This document shows, piece by piece, positions 9,623-17,062 of a DNA stretch of 26,771 nucleotides; within the stretch, counting starts at the first letter, position 1; every line of letters starts with the position of its first letter. Below the pieces are notes generated by a model. The model had not been told where the DNA came from and did not search any database. It saw nothing but the letters and a program-made list of their open reading frames with translations. Position numbers and translations under genes: made by a program. Location: positions 1 through 26,771 of the forward strand of contig JAWWBN010000025.1 of assembly GCA_033720955.1 (NCBI GenBank), given 5' to 3'. This DNA is from JAWWBN01 sp033720955. Its GTDB lineage: Bacteria > Acidobacteriota > Thermoanaerobaculia > Multivoradales > JAHEKO01.

Positions 9623-10288
9623 TCATCCGCTACAGGCTCGCGTCAGCAGAACCACGACGGCCGTGTAGAGCACCAGAGCGAGGCCGATCACCCAGGGGCG
9701 GTGGCGGGGCGGCACCAGGTCGGCCAGCACGTTCCTGGCCACGGCCGCCGCGAACTCGGTCTGCGACGGGGGCGGCGGCGGCTCGACCACCGGCAGCTCG
9801 AGGGTCTCGTCGTCGGCGCCCTCCGGCGGTCTCGCCACCGCGGGCCGGGTCCGCGCGGCGACCTGCTTCTCCAGCCCCTCGAGGGCCTGGCGGGTGAGGG
9901 CCTTGGCCGAGCTGTCCAGCAGCCGCTGCCCTACGCCGGCGATGCGGCCGCCCACCTGGGCGTCGACGTCGTAGCGCAGGAGCGTGCCGCCCCCGTCCCC
10001 CTCGAGCCGGATGGCGCCGTCGCCGTTGACGAAGCCGTGCGGCCCCTGGCCGCTCATCTGCAGACGGTAGCTCTCGGGCGGCTGGATCTCGGACAGAGAC
10101 ACCTTGCCCTGGAAACGGCCCTGCACCGGGCCCACCCGGATGTCGAGGGCGCCCCGGTACTCGTTGTCGCCGACCCTGTCCAGCTTCTGGATTCCGGGCA
10201 GGGTTCGCGCCAGCACCTCCGGGTCGAGCAGCGCCTCGAAGACGCTCTCCGGCGCCGCCTCGAATCGATGCTCTCCCTCGATCTTCAT
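9623..10288 (-). CDS. CoxG-like SRPBCC protein with C-terminal membrane anchor
   Basis: A 221-residue protein of the CoxG/SRPBCC lipid-binding fold, the usual companion of CoxSLM enzymes. It is thought to recruit the soluble enzyme to the membrane and to pass electrons to the quinone pool. The START-like domain covers about residues 1-150 and opens with the family-typical FEAAPESVFEALLDPEVLARTLPGI. A Pro-rich linker (about 155-180) with a run of prolines leads to one transmembrane helix at the extreme C-terminus (about 197-215, WVIGLALVLYTAVVVLL). It is the first gene of the coxG-S-L-M run, 36 bases before coxS. No good Shine-Dalgarno precedes its ATG. The anchor suggests that the enzyme feeds a respiratory chain; this is inferred from the family. 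Confidence 0.87.
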   Translation of the reverse strand: MKIEGEHRFEAAPESVFEALLDPEVLARTLPGIQKLDRVGDNEYRGALDIRVGPVQGRFQGKVSLSEIQPPESYRLQMSGQGPHGFVNGDGAIRLEGDGGGTLLRYDVDAQVGGRIAGVGQRLLDSSAKALTRQALEGLEKQVAARTRPAVARPPEGADDETLELPVVEPPPPPSQTEFAAAVARNVLADLVPPRHRPWVIGLALVLYTAVVVLLTRACSG

Positions 10289-10351
10289 CGGTCGGCGAGC
10301 CGCCGCGGCGGCGGGCTCGGGGATCCGCTCTACGCTCGAGCTGCGTAGGCT

Positions 10352-10360
10352 GTTCTACCA
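10352..10360 (-). promoter_or_regulatory. Possible extended -10 for the coxG-S-L-M operon
   Basis: TGGTAGAAC on the minus strand fits an extended -10 and would give a leader of about 57 bases before coxG. A second hexamer, TAGAGC, lies further down the leader. The leader also holds a self-complementary CCGCCGCGGCGG block close to the start codon, which could affect translation. No -35 element is clear. Confidence 0.3.
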
Positions 10361-10388
10361 CACCGCGGGCGGCGTGCCGCCAGCTTTC

Positions 10389-10730
10389 TCAACGCTCCTC
10401 CTCGGCGGCCTCGTCGGGCTCCCAGCGGTAGCGGCGGAGGTCCACCCGCCCGTGGAGGTCGAAGACCACGCCCTCTTCCTCCAGCAGATGGCGCTGGTAG
10501 CCCTCCACCCAGCCGGGACCGGAGCGCCGGCTCACCTCGCCGCGCGCGTTGATCACCCGCTGCCAGGGAACTCCGGAGCCGTCGGGCAGGGCGGCCAGGG
10601 CGTAGCCGACCTGGCGGGCGTGGCCCGGCAGCCCGGCCACGGCGGCGATCTGGCCGTACGTCGCCACCCGCCCGGGCGGCACCCGGCTCACCGTCGCGTA
10701 GATCCGGTGGTACCGCGAGGTGCCGGTCAC
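10389..10730 (-). CDS. Alkyltransferase-like (ATL) DNA repair protein
   Basis: A 113-residue homologue of the O6-alkylguanine-DNA alkyltransferase C-terminal domain. ATL proteins bind and flip O6-alkylguanine but cannot transfer the alkyl group; they mark the damage for nucleotide excision repair. The active-site PCHRV of the transferases is PWQRV here (residues 55-59), so the acceptor cysteine is replaced by tryptophan, which is the hallmark of ATLs. The helix-turn-helix segment VATYGQIAAVAGLPGHARQVG (22-42) carries the candidate arginine finger R39. The start is a GTG one base after the TGA of the upstream permease gene (TGAGGTG), so the two are probably co-transcribed and coupled. The frameshift in that permease could therefore reduce ATL translation. 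Confidence 0.9.
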   Translation of the reverse strand: MTGTSRYHRIYATVSRVPPGRVATYGQIAAVAGLPGHARQVGYALAALPDGSGVPWQRVINARGEVSRRSGPGWVEGYQRHLLEEEGVVFDLHGRVDLRRYRWEPDEAAEEER

Positions 10731-10731
10731 C

Positions 10732-13066
10732 TCAGGGAGTCAGCGGCCAGACGAGGGGCAGCACCAGGAGCACCACGATCAGGCAGAAGAGGGTCAGCGG
10801 CGCGCCCACCTTGATGTAGTCGGTGAACCGGTAGCCGCCGGGTCCCATGATCAGGGTGTTGGCGGGGTGGGCCACGGGCGACAGGAAGCTGGCCGAGGCG
10901 GAGAGCGAGATCGTCATCAGCAGGGCGGAGGGCGACAGGCCCAGGCTGAGGGCGGTGTTGAGGGCGATGGGCGCCATCAGGATGGCCACCGCCGCCGTCG
11001 GCATCATCTGGGCCGCCAGGGCTGCGAGGACGTAGAGCCCCGCCACCAGGGCGAGGGGCCCGAAGCCGCCGACCGCGTCGACCACCTTCCCGGTGACCAG
11101 GTCGGCCGCCCCCGTCTGCTCGAGCGCCATCCCGAGGGGCAACATGCCGGCGATCAGGAAGACCGCCCGCCACTCGATGAAGCGGTAGGCCTCGTCCATC
11201 GAGAGACAGCGCGACAGCACCATCAGGGTGGCGCCGGCCACCGCCGAGATGTAGATCGGCAGCCACCCCAGCATCACGGGCAGCAGCACGGCGGCCATGA
11301 TGAGGGCGGCGAGGGGCGCCTTCTCCTTGCGCACCGGCTGCTGCGCCTCTTCGGTGAGCACCAGGAAGTCGGGCTCGGTGCCGAGGACCTTGAGCCGCCG
11401 GCGCGGGCCGTACAGCAGCAGGGCGTCGCCGAAGCGCAGGGGGCGGCGGCGCAGCCGGGTGCGGTGGACCCTCCCCTGGCTGGAGATCGCCACCACGGTG
11501 AGTCCGAACTTGTCGCGGAAATGGAGCTCGCGCAGAGTCTTCCCGGCCAGGCTGGTGCGCGGCGAGAGCACCACCTCGGCGAGGCCCACCTCCTCCGATT
11601 CGAGCTCCTCGATGCGGACGGTGTCGTCGCTGGCGATCTCGAGCGAGCGCAGGCCCTCCACCGCCTGGAGGTCCTCCGGCCGCCCCTTGACGTAGAGCGT
11701 GTCGCCGGCCTTCAGGACCTCTTCGGGGCTGGGCATGAGGTGGTGCTCGCCGCCCCGGCCGATGCCCAGGACCCCCAGGCCGAAGGCGCTGCCGATGCGG
11801 CTCTCGACGAGGGTCTTGCCATCCAGGGGCGAGTCCTCGGGCACGACCACCACCAGCAGCCGTCCCTCGAGCCCGTAGGTGGCCGCCGGGTCGGCCGCCT
11901 CGACCCTGAAGTCGGGGTCGCGGCGGAGCTCGTCGAGTCGAGAGCGCAGGCCCTGGACCAGCAGCCGGTCGCCGCGCGCCAGCTCGATCGCCTCGAGCCC
12001 GGTGGTGCTGCGCGGCGAGCACGATGAAGTCGAACCGCTTGCGGACGTCGATCTGACGCAGGGTCTTGCCGAGGAAGGTGGGCGGCAGGACGATCTCGGC
12101 CAGCTCGACCTGCTCCGAGGCCAGCTTCTCGATGGCCAGGTGCTCGTCCTCGAGCTCCAGGTAGCCGCGGCCGCGCAGCTCCGCCAGCCGCTCGGCCTCG
12201 CCCTCGACGAGCAGCCGGTCGCCCTCGCGGATCACCGTCTCGGAGTCGGGCGCCGCGCGGGTCCTGCCCTCGCGCTCGATCCCCACCACCGACAGGCCGA
12301 GGGCCGAGCCCAGGCGGCTCTCGCGCAGGGTCTTGCCGGCCAGCCGCGAGCCCTCCGGCACCGCCAGGCAGAGAAGCTTGCGGTCGAGGCCGTAGAGCTT
12401 GCGGAGGTCGCGCTCCCCCGCCGCACCGGCGCCGCCGGGGGCGAGGTCGCCGCCGCGGTTGGGCAGCAGCTTCCGCCCCACGAAGGCCATGAAGAAGATC
12501 CCCGCCAGCATCACCGTGAGACCGACGGGGGTGAAGTCGAAGAGCTTGAAGGGGGGCTGGCCGTGCGCGCGCTGGGTCTCGGCGATCAGCAGGTTGGGCG
12601 GCGTGCCGATGAGGGTGGTCAGGCCGCCCAGGAGGGAGCTGTAGGCCAGGGGGATCAGCAGCTTGGAGGGCGCGTGCCCGGTCCGGCGGGCGATGTCCAT
12701 CACCACGGGCAGCAGCAGCGCCGCCACCCCGACGTTGTTCATGAAGGCCGACATCGAGCCTGCGGTGATCATCACGGCGAGCAGCAGCGGCACCTCGCGG
12801 GTGCCGGCCAGACGCATGACGTAGCGCCCCAGGAGGCTCGCCACCCCGGTCCGCTGCAGCCCCCCGCTGAGGATGAAGACCGCCCACACCGTGATGACGG
12901 CGGGGTTGCTGAAGCCGGAAAGGGCCTGCTTGGGCTCCAGCAGCCCGGTGAGCGCCAGGGCCAGCAGCACCATCAGCGCCACGATGTCCACTCGCACCCA
13001 CTCGCTCACGAAGAGGACGACGGCGCCCACTACGATGGCGAAAACGAGGCCGATCTCGAAGGTCAA
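10732..13066 (-). pseudogene. SLC13/DASS-type permease with four RCK_C domains, frameshifted
   Basis: An inner-membrane anion permease (sulfate, dicarboxylate or similar) with cytosolic regulatory domains. The 5' part (13066 to about 12010) encodes the first half of the transporter, including GFSNPAVITVWAVFILSGGL and the TPPNLLIAE loop, then RCK_C repeats. The 3' part (about 12005 to 10732) continues in another frame with more RCK_C repeats and the second membrane half (MMPTAAVAILMAPIALN, HPANTLIMGPGGY). The two halves join only if about two bases are restored at GCCGCGCAGC (12010-12019), probably one GC unit lost from a GC repeat. An extra single base would also fit. With the repair, the protein is 778 residues with four RCK_C units. 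The start is a TTG that gives the family N-terminus MTFEIGLVFA. It may be a real mutation or a sequencing or assembly error. Confidence 0.85.
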
Positions 13067-13093
13067 GACGAGGTACCCGCGGCGATCGTCGGC

Positions 13094-13099
13094 ATTGTA
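13094..13099 (-). promoter_or_regulatory. -10 hexamer for the permease gene
   Basis: TACAAT on the minus strand (5 of 6 to consensus) lies 27 bases before the TTG start. It is back to back with the plus-strand -10 of the dehydratase gene at 13128, so the two divergent genes share a compact promoter region. No -35 match was seen. Confidence 0.45.
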
Positions 13100-13127
13100 G
13101 CGAAGGCTCCGGAGGCCGCCGAGGCCG

Positions 13128-13133
13128 TATGAT
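13128..13133 (+). promoter_or_regulatory. -10 hexamer of a probable leaderless dehydratase promoter
   Basis: TATGAT (5 of 6 to consensus) ends 6 bases before the ATG at 13140, which places the predicted transcription start on the start codon. No Shine-Dalgarno sequence is present in the gap. Confidence 0.5.
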
Positions 13134-13139
13134 GCCGGC

Positions 13140-14135
13140 ATGAGCGGCACCGTGGAGCGCCCTCCTACCCTCGACGAGATCCGCGCCGCGCGGGAGATGC
13201 TGGGTCCGAAGGTGCGCCAGACCCCGGTCTGGCGCTGGCGGGGCCGGGAGATCGACGAGGCGGCCGGAGCCGGCACCGAGGTGTGGCTCAAGCTCGAGCT
13301 CTTCCAGTACACGGGCACCTTCAAGGCGCGGGGAGCTCTGGTCAACATGCTGGCGCTGGACCAGGCGACGCTGGCCCGCGGCGTCACCGCGGTGTCGGCG
13401 GGCAACCACGCGATGGCGGTGGCCTACGCGGCGCGGGTGCTGGGCACCCGGGCCAAGGTGGTGATGTTCCGCGGCGCCGACCCGGCCCGGGTCGCCGGCT
13501 GCGAGGCCTATGGCGCCGAGGTGATCCTGGCCGACGACGTGCACAAGGCCTTCGACGAGGTGCGGAGGATCGAGCGCGAGGAGGGGATGACCTTCGTCCA
13601 CCCCTTCGAGGGCTTTCGCACCGCCCTGGGCACGGCGACGGTGGGGCTGGAGCTGGCGGCCCAGGTGCCGGACCTGGACGCGGTGGTGGTGCCCATCGGC
13701 GGCGGCGGTCTCTGCGGCGGCATCTCCGCCGCCGTCAAGCTGGCCCAGCCGGAGTGCCGGGTCTACGGGGTCGAGCCGGAGGGCGCCGACACCATGCACC
13801 GGAGCTTCGCCAGCGGCGAGCCCGAGGCCATCGACCGGGTGGACACCATCGCCGACAGCCTGGGCGCGCCTCACACCGCGCCGTACACCCTCTCGCTTTG
13901 CCGCCGCTACGTGGACCGGCTGGTGAAGGTGGACGACGACGGCCTGCGCCGGGCGATGCTCCTCACCTTCCAGGGCGCCAAGCTGGCGGTGGAGCCGGCG
14001 GGGGCCGCGGCCCTGGCGGCGCTCTGCGGTCCGCTGCGGGAGGAGCTCGCCGGCCGCCGGGTGGCGCTCGTGGTCTGCGGGTCGAACATCGACCCGGCGG
14101 CGTTCGCCCGGCACCTCGCCGCTGCCGCCGGCTGA
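13140..14135 (+). CDS. Serine/threonine dehydratase-like PLP enzyme
   Basis: A fold-type II PLP enzyme of 331 residues, related to catabolic threonine/serine ammonia-lyases and serine racemases. It converts a hydroxy-amino acid to a 2-oxoacid and ammonia, or racemises it. The PLP lysine is K62 in GTFKARGA (59-66). The substrate loop is SAGNH (86-90), and the phosphate-binding loop GGGGLCGG lies near residues 188-195. The C-terminal VVCGSNIDP is typical. There is no C-terminal ACT domain, so it is unlikely to be the isoleucine-feedback-regulated biosynthetic IlvA. It is transcribed alone and converges with the PD40 gene. The exact substrate cannot be told from sequence alone. Confidence 0.88.
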   Translation: MSGTVERPPTLDEIRAAREMLGPKVRQTPVWRWRGREIDEAAGAGTEVWLKLELFQYTGTFKARGALVNMLALDQATLARGVTAVSAGNHAMAVAYAARVLGTRAKVVMFRGADPARVAGCEAYGAEVILADDVHKAFDEVRRIEREEGMTFVHPFEGFRTALGTATVGLELAAQVPDLDAVVVPIGGGGLCGGISAAVKLAQPECRVYGVEPEGADTMHRSFASGEPEAIDRVDTIADSLGAPHTAPYTLSLCRRYVDRLVKVDDDGLRRAMLLTFQGAKLAVEPAGAAALAALCGPLREELAGRRVALVVCGSNIDPAAFARHLAAAAG

Positions 14136-14193
14136 GTCCGCGGCGGCGGCCCCTCGGCCGCGCCGAGAGACGCCGCGGGCGGGGCGCGACGGG

Positions 14194-14265
14194 TTACGTG
14201 GCGTAGTGGTCCGCTCCCAAGAAGTGGAGCGAGACGTACGGCTCGTCGCCCACCACCGGACCCAT
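14194..14265 (-). CDS. Possible 23-residue small ORF
   Basis: ATG to TAA encodes MGPVVGDEPYVSLHFLGADH plus YAT, and I recognise no family. GAAGGGAAG lies 6 bases before the ATG. Third codon positions are almost all G or C, and the composition is not Arg/Pro/Gly junk, unlike most shadow frames here. It lies downstream of the PD40 gene on the same strand, past a hairpin. It could be a peptide gene, the remnant of a lost gene, or chance. Confidence 0.22.
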   Translation of the reverse strand: MGPVVGDEPYVSLHFLGADHYAT

Positions 14266-14285
14266 GTCGATGCTTCCCTTCTGAG

Positions 14286-14315
14286 CTCTTCCCGGCTCTC
14301 CCGCCGGGGGAAGAG
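14286..14315. terminator. Inverted repeat between convergent genes (bidirectional terminator candidate)
   Basis: CTCTTCCC at 14286-14293 pairs perfectly with GGGAAGAG at 14308-14315, and an inner GGC/GCC can extend the stem. It lies 3 bases after the stop of the minus-strand PD40 gene and about 150 bases after the stop of the plus-strand dehydratase gene, which is where a shared terminator would be expected. Neither side has a true T-tract, so efficiency is uncertain. Confidence 0.4.
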
Positions 14316-14318
14316 GCC

Positions 14319-15458
14319 CTATCTTCCCAGGGGCGTCGTGAGCCGGACCAGGTAGATCTCGGCCTGGTGGGGAGCGTCCTGCGGCGCCACCGGGACCAGG
14401 AGACGGTCCCCTTCGGGGCTCCAGGCGGGCGGACCGACCATCATCCGCCCCGCGTAGTCGGGCGAGAAGACGTCGCTGAAGTGGGTGAGCCGGGCCACGC
14501 CCGAGCCGTCGGCGGCCATCAGCCAGAGGTCGGTGGCCAGCAGGGCCGGCATTCCGCGGCGGAGCCACCGTTCCTCGTCGCGGGCCGGCGGCACGCCGCG
14601 GTTCGACACCCAGGCGATCCAGCGGCCGTTGGGGGAGAACCGCGGATGCCGGTCGAGCTCGTCCAGCGTGTGGGTCAGGCGCCGCACGGTGCCGTCCTCC
14701 ATCCGCATCTCGTAGACGTCGAGCCCCGTCTCGGGCTGCCCCACCTCCAGGTTGGCGGCGAAGAGCAGGCCGCGGTCGTCGGCGGTGAAACCGCCGGGCT
14801 CCTTGTAGAGCCGCTGCGGCCCGGGCTCGTGCTCCTGCGCCTTGCGCAGCCGGGGCACCCCCCGGGTGAGGGCGAACTCGGCCACGCGCAGGGTCCAGCG
14901 GCCCCACGCCCCGCCCCCCGACGCCACCCGCTCGCCCCAGAGGAGACGGTCGCCCTCGCGCGAGAAGTGGGGCACGGCGAAGCGGTAGCCCTCGTCCCCG
15001 CGGTGGGTGATGTTCCAATAGGTGCGGCCGTCGGTGGTGATCGCCCAGAGGTCCTCCTGGCCGCGGTTGCCGCCCGGCACGGCGCGGAAGGGCAGCGGAC
15101 GGTCGTCGCGCCGGGCGGGGCGCTCGACCTGGAAGACCAGGTACTCGCCCGACGGGTGCCAGGTGGCGTTGCCGGCGTGGAGCTTTTCGAAGTCGAGGGG
15201 CCGGCAGGTGAGACAGCGGGCGGCGGAGCCGTCCGGCTCGGCGATCCAGAGACGCGAGATGCCGAGCTCGTCGGGCCGGTCGAAGGCGATCCGGTCGCCC
15301 TTGGGCGCCCAGGCGGGCCGGTCGCCGCGCTCGATCCACGGCCTCACCTCCTCCACCGGAGCCGGCTCCGGGGCGGCCCCGGACGGCGCCGGAAACTGCG
15401 GCGCCGCCGCGGCCGCGGCGGCCAGGAGGAGCAGTAGGGTGGAGGGGAGCCGCGGCAT
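14319..15458 (-). CDS. Secreted PD40/TolB-like beta-propeller protein
   Basis: A 379-residue exported protein. Residues 1-20 are a signal peptide with a long Leu/Ala core (STLLLLLAAAAAAA); the mature part is predicted periplasmic. At least six PD40-type blades are visible by their repeated W/F-S/A-P-x-G-D/R-x-L/I pattern: PAWAPKGDRIAF, ATWHPSGEYLVF, PHFSREGDRLLW, GGFTADDRGLLF, PRFSPNGRWIAW and PAWSPEGDRLLV. Such propellers mediate protein or ligand binding, as in TolB, and also form the N-terminal part of some prolyl oligopeptidases. No peptidase domain follows here. The start at 15458 is the first ATG before the signal peptide. The longer upstream frame overlaps the divergent dsbA-like gene and is not credible. 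No specific function can be assigned. Confidence 0.82.
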   Translation of the reverse strand: MPRLPSTLLLLLAAAAAAAPQFPAPSGAAPEPAPVEEVRPWIERGDRPAWAPKGDRIAFDRPDELGISRLWIAEPDGSAARCLTCRPLDFEKLHAGNATWHPSGEYLVFQVERPARRDDRPLPFRAVPGGNRGQEDLWAITTDGRTYWNITHRGDEGYRFAVPHFSREGDRLLWGERVASGGGAWGRWTLRVAEFALTRGVPRLRKAQEHEPGPQRLYKEPGGFTADDRGLLFAANLEVGQPETGLDVYEMRMEDGTVRRLTHTLDELDRHPRFSPNGRWIAWVSNRGVPPARDEERWLRRGMPALLATDLWLMAADGSGVARLTHFSDVFSPDYAGRMMVGPPAWSPEGDRLLVPVAPQDAPHQAEIYLVRLTTPLGR

Positions 15459-15488
15459 CCGTCCCGCGTCGATGCAAGCGCCGTACCC

Positions 15489-15517
15489 TTGACCCCCTCG
15501 ACGCCCTGGGCTACCTT
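15489..15517 (+). promoter_or_regulatory. Sigma-70-type promoter of the DsbA-like gene
   Basis: TTGACC (15489-15494) and TACCTT (15512-15517) are separated by exactly 17 bases. The predicted start is near 15524, giving a leader of about 25 bases with CGAGGAGA as ribosome-binding site. Confidence 0.5.
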
Positions 15518-15548
15518 CGGCGGGCACCAAGACCCGAGGAGACCGACG

Positions 15549-16316
15549 ATGACGAAAAGAGTCCCGCTGCTGCTCACCCTCGCCGCCCTCTGCCTCGCCA
15601 CCGCGCTGGCCGTGGCGCAGGACGATCTCAAGGCGGAGATCGAGGCCCTGAAGAAGGGGCAGGAGCAGATCCGCTCCGAGCTCCAGGAGATCAAGCGACT
15701 GCTGGCCGCGCGGCCGGCCGCCCCCGCCGCCCCGGCCGGTCCCAACGTGGCCGGCAAGGTCTTCGACCTGGGCGCCAACCCGGTCAAGGGCAGCGACCAG
15801 GCGGCCCTGACCCTGGTCGAGTTCACCGACTTCCAGTGCGGATTCTGCGCCCGGCACCATCGCGACACCTATCCCCGGCTGGTGGAGAACTACGTGGACA
15901 GCGGCAAGCTGCGCTACGTGACCCTCGACCTGCAGCTCGAGCAGATCCACTAGCAGGCGTTCAAGGCCGCCGAGGCGGCACACTGCGCCGGCGACCAGAA
16001 CATGTACTGGGAGATGCACGACCGGCTGTTCGCCAACCAGCGGGCGCTCGAGCCGTGGAACGCCCACGCCGAGGCCCTGGGCCTGGACGTCGCCGCGTTC
16101 GAGAGCTGCCTGTCGAGCGGCAAGTACGCCGACGGAGTGCGCCGGGACATGGCCGAGGCGCGCAAGGCCGGGGCCACGGGAACCCCGAGCTTCGTCCTGG
16201 CCAGGACCGACGCCGGCGACCCGGGCAAGGTGGTCGGCATCGACTTCATCCGCGGCGCCCAGCCGTACGAGGCCTTCGCCGCCGCGATCGACAGCGCCCT
16301 CGAGGGCGGCGACTAG
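15549..16316 (+). pseudogene. Secreted DsbA-like thioredoxin with an in-frame TAG
   Basis: An exported thiol-disulfide oxidoreductase of the DsbA/thioredoxin_4 family. Residues 1-23 form a signal peptide (VPLLLTLAALCLATALAVAQ). A short coiled coil (about 25-55, DLKAEIEALKKGQEQIRSEL) and an Ala/Pro linker follow, then the thioredoxin domain with active site C97-GF-C100. At codon 135 (15951-15953) the frame meets TAG, and the same frame then continues without interruption as QAFKAAEAAHCAGDQ through the helical insert, GTPSF (cis-proline loop) and a natural TAG at 16314. Together the halves make a normal 255-residue protein. The stop truncates the domain after the active site, so the short product is unlikely to fold. 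Translation starts after GAGGAG. The TAG is either a nonsense mutation or a sequence error. Confidence 0.85.
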
Positions 16317-16401
16317 AGGCGTCGGCGCCTCCCGCGGCCGGCGGCGGCGGTGGAGGCGCGGTCCTCGCCCGACGGGGCGGGGCGTCCCCACCGGCGGGGT
16401 G

Positions 16402-16430
16402 TTGCCGGACCTCCCGCCCGCGGCTACGCT
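16402..16430 (+). promoter_or_regulatory. Candidate promoter of the CBS-domain gene
   Basis: TTGCCG (16402-16407) and TACGCT (16425-16430) are 17 bases apart. The match to consensus is moderate (4 of 6 and 3 of 6). The predicted start, near 16437, falls at the base of a perfect stem-loop. Confidence 0.4.
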
Positions 16431-16434
16431 GGAA

Positions 16435-16456
16435 GGGCTCCGACGCTCCGGAGCCC
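16435..16456 (+). other. Stem-loop at the predicted 5' end of the CBS mRNA
   Basis: GGGCTCCG (16435-16442) and CGGAGCCC (16449-16456) form a perfect 8-bp stem with a 6-base loop. The Shine-Dalgarno (TGGAGAGG) lies just downstream and is left unpaired. It may stabilise the mRNA 5' end, or, if transcription comes from upstream, act as a weak terminator of the preceding gene. Confidence 0.45.
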
Positions 16457-16475
16457 GCTTCTGGAGAGGCCTGCC

Positions 16476-16955
16476 ATGCGACGACTCTGCGCCAGCGACG
16501 TGATGAACCCCGAGGTCCTGACCGTACGGGAGCGGATGGCCGTCCAGGACCTGGCGGAGTTCCTGATCGACAACGAGATCAGCGGCGCACCCGTGGTGGA
16601 CGACGAGGGCAGGCTGGTCGGCGTCGTCTCGATGGTCGACATCGTCGCCGCGGCCTCGGAGGCGGTCGGCTTCGCGACCGACGACCGGCGCCCCGACTTC
16701 TACCTGCGCGACCTGGCCGACAGCTTCAGCGAGGAGGAGATCAAGGACCTGCAGATCGAGCAGGAGACGAGCCGGGTGGGCGACATCATGACGCCCTCGA
16801 TCTACTCCGTGTCCGAGGACACCTCGGTCTCCGAGGTCGCCTCCATGATGCTGCGCGCCCATCTCCACCGCGTCCTGGTGACCCGGGAGGAGGCGCTGGT
16901 GGGAATCATCTCGACCAGCGATCTCCTCGGGCTGCTCGTCGACGAGACGCCGTAG
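16476..16955 (+). CDS. Two-CBS-domain protein
   Basis: A 159-residue stand-alone CBS pair (Bateman module). Such modules bind adenine nucleotides such as AMP, ATP or S-adenosylmethionine and sense energy state. CBS1 begins DVMNPEVLTV (8-17) and includes NEISGAPVVDDEGRLVGVVS. CBS2 begins DIMTPSIYSV (near 105-114) and ends with LVGIISTSDLLGLL. Between them is an acidic, helical linker of about 30 residues (DSFSEEEIKDLQIEQE). The start at 16476 follows GGAGAGG at good spacing; the in-frame upstream extension is Arg/Pro-rich leader sequence. There is no signal peptide, so it is cytoplasmic. It is apparently a single-gene transcript and its partner is unknown. Confidence 0.9.
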   Translation: MRRLCASDVMNPEVLTVRERMAVQDLAEFLIDNEISGAPVVDDEGRLVGVVSMVDIVAAASEAVGFATDDRRPDFYLRDLADSFSEEEIKDLQIEQETSRVGDIMTPSIYSVSEDTSVSEVASMMLRAHLHRVLVTREEALVGIISTSDLLGLLVDETP

Positions 16956-17048
16956 CGACCCGCGCCGCGGCTCGCGCCGCCGGGAGGGGGCGACCCGGGC
17001 ATTTCCCGGACGGGCCCCGGCACCGCCCGCGTCCGACGCGGGGCCGGG

Positions 17049-17054
17049 TAGGAT
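17049..17054 (+). promoter_or_regulatory. -10 hexamer of a probable leaderless flavoprotein promoter
   Basis: TAGGAT ends 8 bases before the ATG at 17063, so the predicted transcript starts at the start codon. The intervening CCCGCGTC holds no Shine-Dalgarno sequence. Confidence 0.45.
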
Positions 17055-17062
17055 CCCGCGTC

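Noticed and set aside
10389..10730. Active O6-methylguanine-DNA methyltransferase
   Set aside because: The acceptor cysteine of PCHR is replaced by tryptophan (PWQRV), so it is an ATL protein without transferase activity.
12000..12025. Programmed ribosomal frameshift in the permease
   Set aside because: There is no slippery heptamer or downstream pseudoknot at the junction, and regulated frameshifting is not known for this transporter family.
15951..15953. Pyrrolysine or general amber recoding
   Set aside because: TAG is used as the true stop of several neighbouring genes, and no pyl genes are visible in the window.
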